Positions 61,589 to 64,000 of a stretch of 64,000 nucleotides of DNA are shown one piece after another. Origin of the DNA: Hexactinellida sp. DTS-2022 (taxonomy: Eukaryota > Porifera > Hexactinellida); assembly GCA_028753945.1 (NCBI GenBank), contig JAPNXP010000009.1, positions 6,448,001 to 6,512,000 of the forward strand, in the 5' to 3' direction. A model generated the notes under the pieces. It was given only the letters and a program-made list of their open reading frames with translations. It was not told the origin of the DNA and made no database searches. The translations under genes and the position numbers were made by a program. The stretch's first letter is position 1. Every line of letters begins with the position of its first letter.

Positions 61589-62842
61589 ATGGCAGCCGCC
61601 ACTTTTGATCCGCTCGCTGACACCTTCGAGGATTCGATCGAAAGAGTTAGAGAATCCGTTAGAACTAAGTTTGCTGAGTTAGTCGAACTGGTGCTGGCAA
61701 GGGAAGCGTTGATCCTGACAGAGCTAGGCGCCATTTCGGGAATCCGCAGGCAGCAGAGAGACGAGTGTGAAGGCAGAAAGAGAGAACTGGAAGAAATACG
61801 GAATCAAAATAAGTCAAATCTTAACTATCCTGAGCTGAGAACGCTGCAGCAGGAGTTTATGAAGAAGATTGAAGATAAAATAAAAGAACTGGAACATCAG
61901 CTAGTCAATTCGTTCATACATTTTGATTGGCATGCTACGATCTCAAATGAACTGTCGAAGCTAGGCAAAGTACAACTCCTCGACACTTACACACTAGCGC
62001 CTAAAATAGATTACAAACAAAAAGTTTATTCCGTCCTGAGAAGGAACAGTTCTGGACTAATGGAAGGGCAACTGACTGATCCGCGTGTGATTTGCATTGA
62101 TCCTAAAACGGGCGATTTGTTCATTTCTGAGAAGGGAAACAACCGAGTCCAGCGGTTCGATAGAAACGGGAATTTCCTCTCTATAGTGGGGGAAGTGGGG
62201 GGAGGTGCTAGTATGAGAACGCCAGATGGCATTGCTATCAATGAGGACAAAATGTACATTTCACAATATGGCGGTCATCATGTTCAGGTGTATTTGCTTT
62301 CAACCGGAGAGTTCGTTGGAAATATTGGCAAGAAGGGATACGGACCAGGAGAGCTAGAAAAACCGACTGGACTTGCCATCAACAAGAGGAACAACGATCT
62401 CTACGTGTGTGACAGGGGAAACTCAAGGATACAAATATTCAACCAAGAAACCGTATTTAAGTGTATGTTTGGAAGCGAGAACTTGGATCGGCCAATTGAC
62501 ATTAAATTGACTGGATACGAAATTTTCGTGTTGGATGAGAGTAATCCTTGCATTCATGTGTTCAGTTACGAAAATCAATGCTTAAGGTCCCTCATTAGCA
62601 ACGGAAATGGGAAGCAAACTGCAGACCCTTATTGCTTTTGTTTTGATTTCGATAGCAACATATATGTCACAGATTTTAAGAGAAATTGTGTTTCTATTTT
62701 CAACCCAAGCGGAGATTTGCTCCACCAGATTGGCGATCAGTTCTCCGGCACCCTTTGTTCACCTACTGGAGTAGCAATCGATTTGCTAGGGAGGGTTGTT
62801 GTTGTTGACAAGAGTTTACAGGGCTGCGTTAGATTCTTCTAA
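61589..62842 (+). CDS. Coiled-coil NHL-repeat protein (TRIM-NHL relative without RING)
   Basis: Single exon, 417 aa. Residues about 10-115 form a charged coiled coil (RRQQRDECEGRKRELEEIRN, KKIEDKIKELEHQL). Residues about 150-417 make a six-bladed NHL beta-propeller: DPKTGDLFISEKGNNRVQRF, TPDGIAINEDKMYISQYGGH, KPTGLAINKRNNDLYVCDRG, then three more diverged blades ending GVAIDLLGRVVVVDKS. In TRIM2/3/32/71 such propellers bind RNA or protein. Here RING, B-box and filamin domains are absent, so no ubiquitin ligase activity is implied. Codon use is more AT-rich than in the genes upstream. It converges with POLE, 120 bp apart. Confidence 0.85.
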   Translation: MAAATFDPLADTFEDSIERVRESVRTKFAELVELVLAREALILTELGAISGIRRQQRDECEGRKRELEEIRNQNKSNLNYPELRTLQQEFMKKIEDKIKELEHQLVNSFIHFDWHATISNELSKLGKVQLLDTYTLAPKIDYKQKVYSVLRRNSSGLMEGQLTDPRVICIDPKTGDLFISEKGNNRVQRFDRNGNFLSIVGEVGGGASMRTPDGIAINEDKMYISQYGGHHVQVYLLSTGEFVGNIGKKGYGPGELEKPTGLAINKRNNDLYVCDRGNSRIQIFNQETVFKCMFGSENLDRPIDIKLTGYEIFVLDESNPCIHVFSYENQCLRSLISNGNGKQTADPYCFCFDFDSNIYVTDFKRNCVSIFNPSGDLLHQIGDQFSGTLCSPTGVAIDLLGRVVVVDKSLQGCVRFF

Positions 62843-62962
62843 TTAGCCCCAGCCCGACTAAACTCCCTCTAATATCTCTATTTAGTTTACTCAAAATCAT
62901 ATAGACACATGGTATGTATTTTATTACTCAGCTAGGCATTGCATGGATCAAAATAAATTTCA

Positions 62963-64000
62963 TTAGATTGATTTGCACGAGTTGTTGAGTGATACAGAGT
63001 TGATAGATTTGTTTTTAATCCAGGCTACAATTTCACTTAAATAGGTTAGTCCAGATGAAGTTGCTATGTTTTGGAAGACTTCAAAATGTACAGCGAGTTT
63101 GTAATTAGACAGAGTCCTCGAGTACTCACCCGCACAGGGACAAAATTGGGACATGTGGTCCGCCTTGACTTGATTGCATTTGAGACAGACTAGGTCTTGG
63201 AGTAGGTAAGTTCGTGAGAGATTCTGAACTATCTCTACCAGTTCTGACTCAATGAAGTCTCGATCGTAAGGCTGTCCACAAGTACACTTCCAAATAATCC
63301 AATCTCTTCTCTCTTCGTATTCGTTGTTGGCGTCTCTCACCACATCCAGGTCTCTCGCGTAGTCGCAGTAGTGACAGATTATCTGAGGCAGAACGTAGGA
63401 CCGACAGGGATTCTTGAATATGGCGCTTTGGGAGAACTCTCCTACATTCAGTAACTTCAAAAGGTCACGTTTTATCTTAGTTATCTGTGTTTCTAGGTTC
63501 GTGTCGAGGGAAACTATTTGACAAACAGTTTTGACGAAATTAAGGAGATCAGACTTTCCCAGAGATTCAGAGTAATTGGAGTTTTGCTTTACATCATAAA
63601 CAATTTTGTACATTTGCTGGCTTATGACCTCTTGAACTCTTTGAATTGTGAAATTCAACACACTCATTCCTATAGCTGACTGCTGCTGTGAAGAAGTTTT
63701 TCTAAGGATCGGTGTTTCTCCTTCCTTGGTTACATTGTACTCTTCATGCGCATGGGTGTAAATATCTGTGATGTGTTCTTCCAACAATCTGTTGAACATT
63801 AATTGGTAGTCAGGATCGCTGGCGAGGTGCTCCTGCACATTCCATCGCATGTCAAGTTTCCTCTCTTCGGAGATGACCTCAGTTGGAGTTGTCTCCACCA
63901 GAACTCCGCCGAAGTTCGCAGTGTCCATCCAGAGGAGATACTCCCAGCACTGGACCTGCTCCAGCCCCACGTAGTGGAACAGGTCTTTGTTATGGATGCT
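62963..64000 (-). CDS. POLE: DNA polymerase epsilon catalytic subunit, C-terminal part
   Basis: Partial: the frame stays open to the window end at 64000, so the N-terminal part lies outside. About 345 residues of the inactive-polymerase and zinc-binding C-terminal region of the leading-strand replicase. CHYCDYARDLDVV with WKCTCGQPYD forms the CysA zinc finger; LQDLVCLKCNQVKADHMSQF with CPCAG forms CysB, which anchors the B subunit. FQNIATSSGLTYLSEIVAWI is the conserved closing helix. The catalytic exonuclease and polymerase domains are not in view. Confidence 0.95.
   Translation of the reverse strand, partial: SIHNKDLFHYVGLEQVQCWEYLLWMDTANFGGVLVETTPTEVISEERKLDMRWNVQEHLASDPDYQLMFNRLLEEHITDIYTHAHEEYNVTKEGETPILRKTSSQQQSAIGMSVLNFTIQRVQEVISQQMYKIVYDVKQNSNYSESLGKSDLLNFVKTVCQIVSLDTNLETQITKIKRDLLKLLNVGEFSQSAIFKNPCRSYVLPQIICHYCDYARDLDVVRDANNEYEERRDWIIWKCTCGQPYDRDFIESELVEIVQNLSRTYLLQDLVCLKCNQVKADHMSQFCPCAGEYSRTLSNYKLAVHFEVFQNIATSSGLTYLSEIVAWIKNKSINSVSLNNSCKSI

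Noticed and set aside
1-64000. tRNA genes, rRNA genes, CRISPR arrays or bacterial operon signals
   Set aside because: I scanned for GGTTCGAnTCC-type boxes and regularly spaced repeats and saw none; genes with introns and animal families rule out a prokaryotic source. A tRNAscan run would be decisive.

Overview
The window is nuclear DNA from an animal with a very compact genome. It encodes lamin with a CaaX box, phospholipase C-gamma, nibrin, MMS22L, a glycosaminoglycan 2-O-sulfotransferase, a ciliary dynein-regulatory-complex subunit, a Drp1 dynamin and a TRP-type channel. Most genes are intronless or have a few GT-AG introns of about 45-65 nt. Coding DNA is GC-rich and spacers are AT-rich. 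I count about 30 protein genes in 64 kb, often 50-300 bp apart. Species cannot be fixed from sequence alone; a small-genome invertebrate (a sponge is one possibility) fits.

Layout. 0-3.7 kb: C-terminal part of an unknown Ser/Pro-rich protein, then a five-exon lamin. 4.3-8.0 kb: a complete DNA transposon of the RAG1/Transib superfamily. Its ends start with CACAGTG, it is flanked by the 5-bp duplication TACCC, and it carries a transposase broken by one frameshift. 8.1-16.2 kb (+): TAPP-like PH protein, Drp1, ankyrin/TRP channel. 16.4-20.5 kb (-): ORC4, Trm5, GFOD oxidoreductase. 20.5-23.7 kb: AT-rich, no genes seen. 23.7-29.8 kb (+): AF4/FMR2 elongation factor (ten exons), a TM2-like membrane protein, EFCAB2/DRC8. 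29.8-35.0 kb (+): a 12-exon gene encoding kinesin motor, coiled coil, DEP and ankyrin repeats in one protein. Two of its introns each hold a complete antisense gene (HIGD2A-like and a copine/RGLG-type vWA protein). 35.3-36.4 kb (-): two dispanin-like membrane proteins. 37.1-62.8 kb: fourteen consecutive + strand genes (RASSF-like, RBM5/10-like, PLC-gamma, rodless talin-head protein, FN3-like surface protein, PCTP, nibrin, TYW2, SWAP70/DEF6-like, secreted protein, TMEM177-like, MMS22L, 2-O-sulfotransferase, coiled coil-NHL). 62.96 kb to the end (-): C-terminal zinc-binding part of DNA polymerase epsilon.

The most notable item is the RAG1/Transib-type transposon. It has a perfect V(D)J-type heptamer at each end, a two-block terminal repeat with unequal spacing, and no RAG2-like partner. 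Next come the kinesin-DEP-ankyrin gene with two nested antisense genes, a TMEM177 homologue that keeps an intact metalloprotease motif, a talin head without its rod, and a recurring splice-acceptor-like AG just before start codons in a dense same-strand gene array, which suggests spliced-leader trans-splicing or operons.

Several genes serve genome replication and repair (ORC4, POLE, nibrin, MMS22L) and two serve tRNA-Phe position 37 modification (Trm5, TYW2). I see no sign that these are functional clusters.
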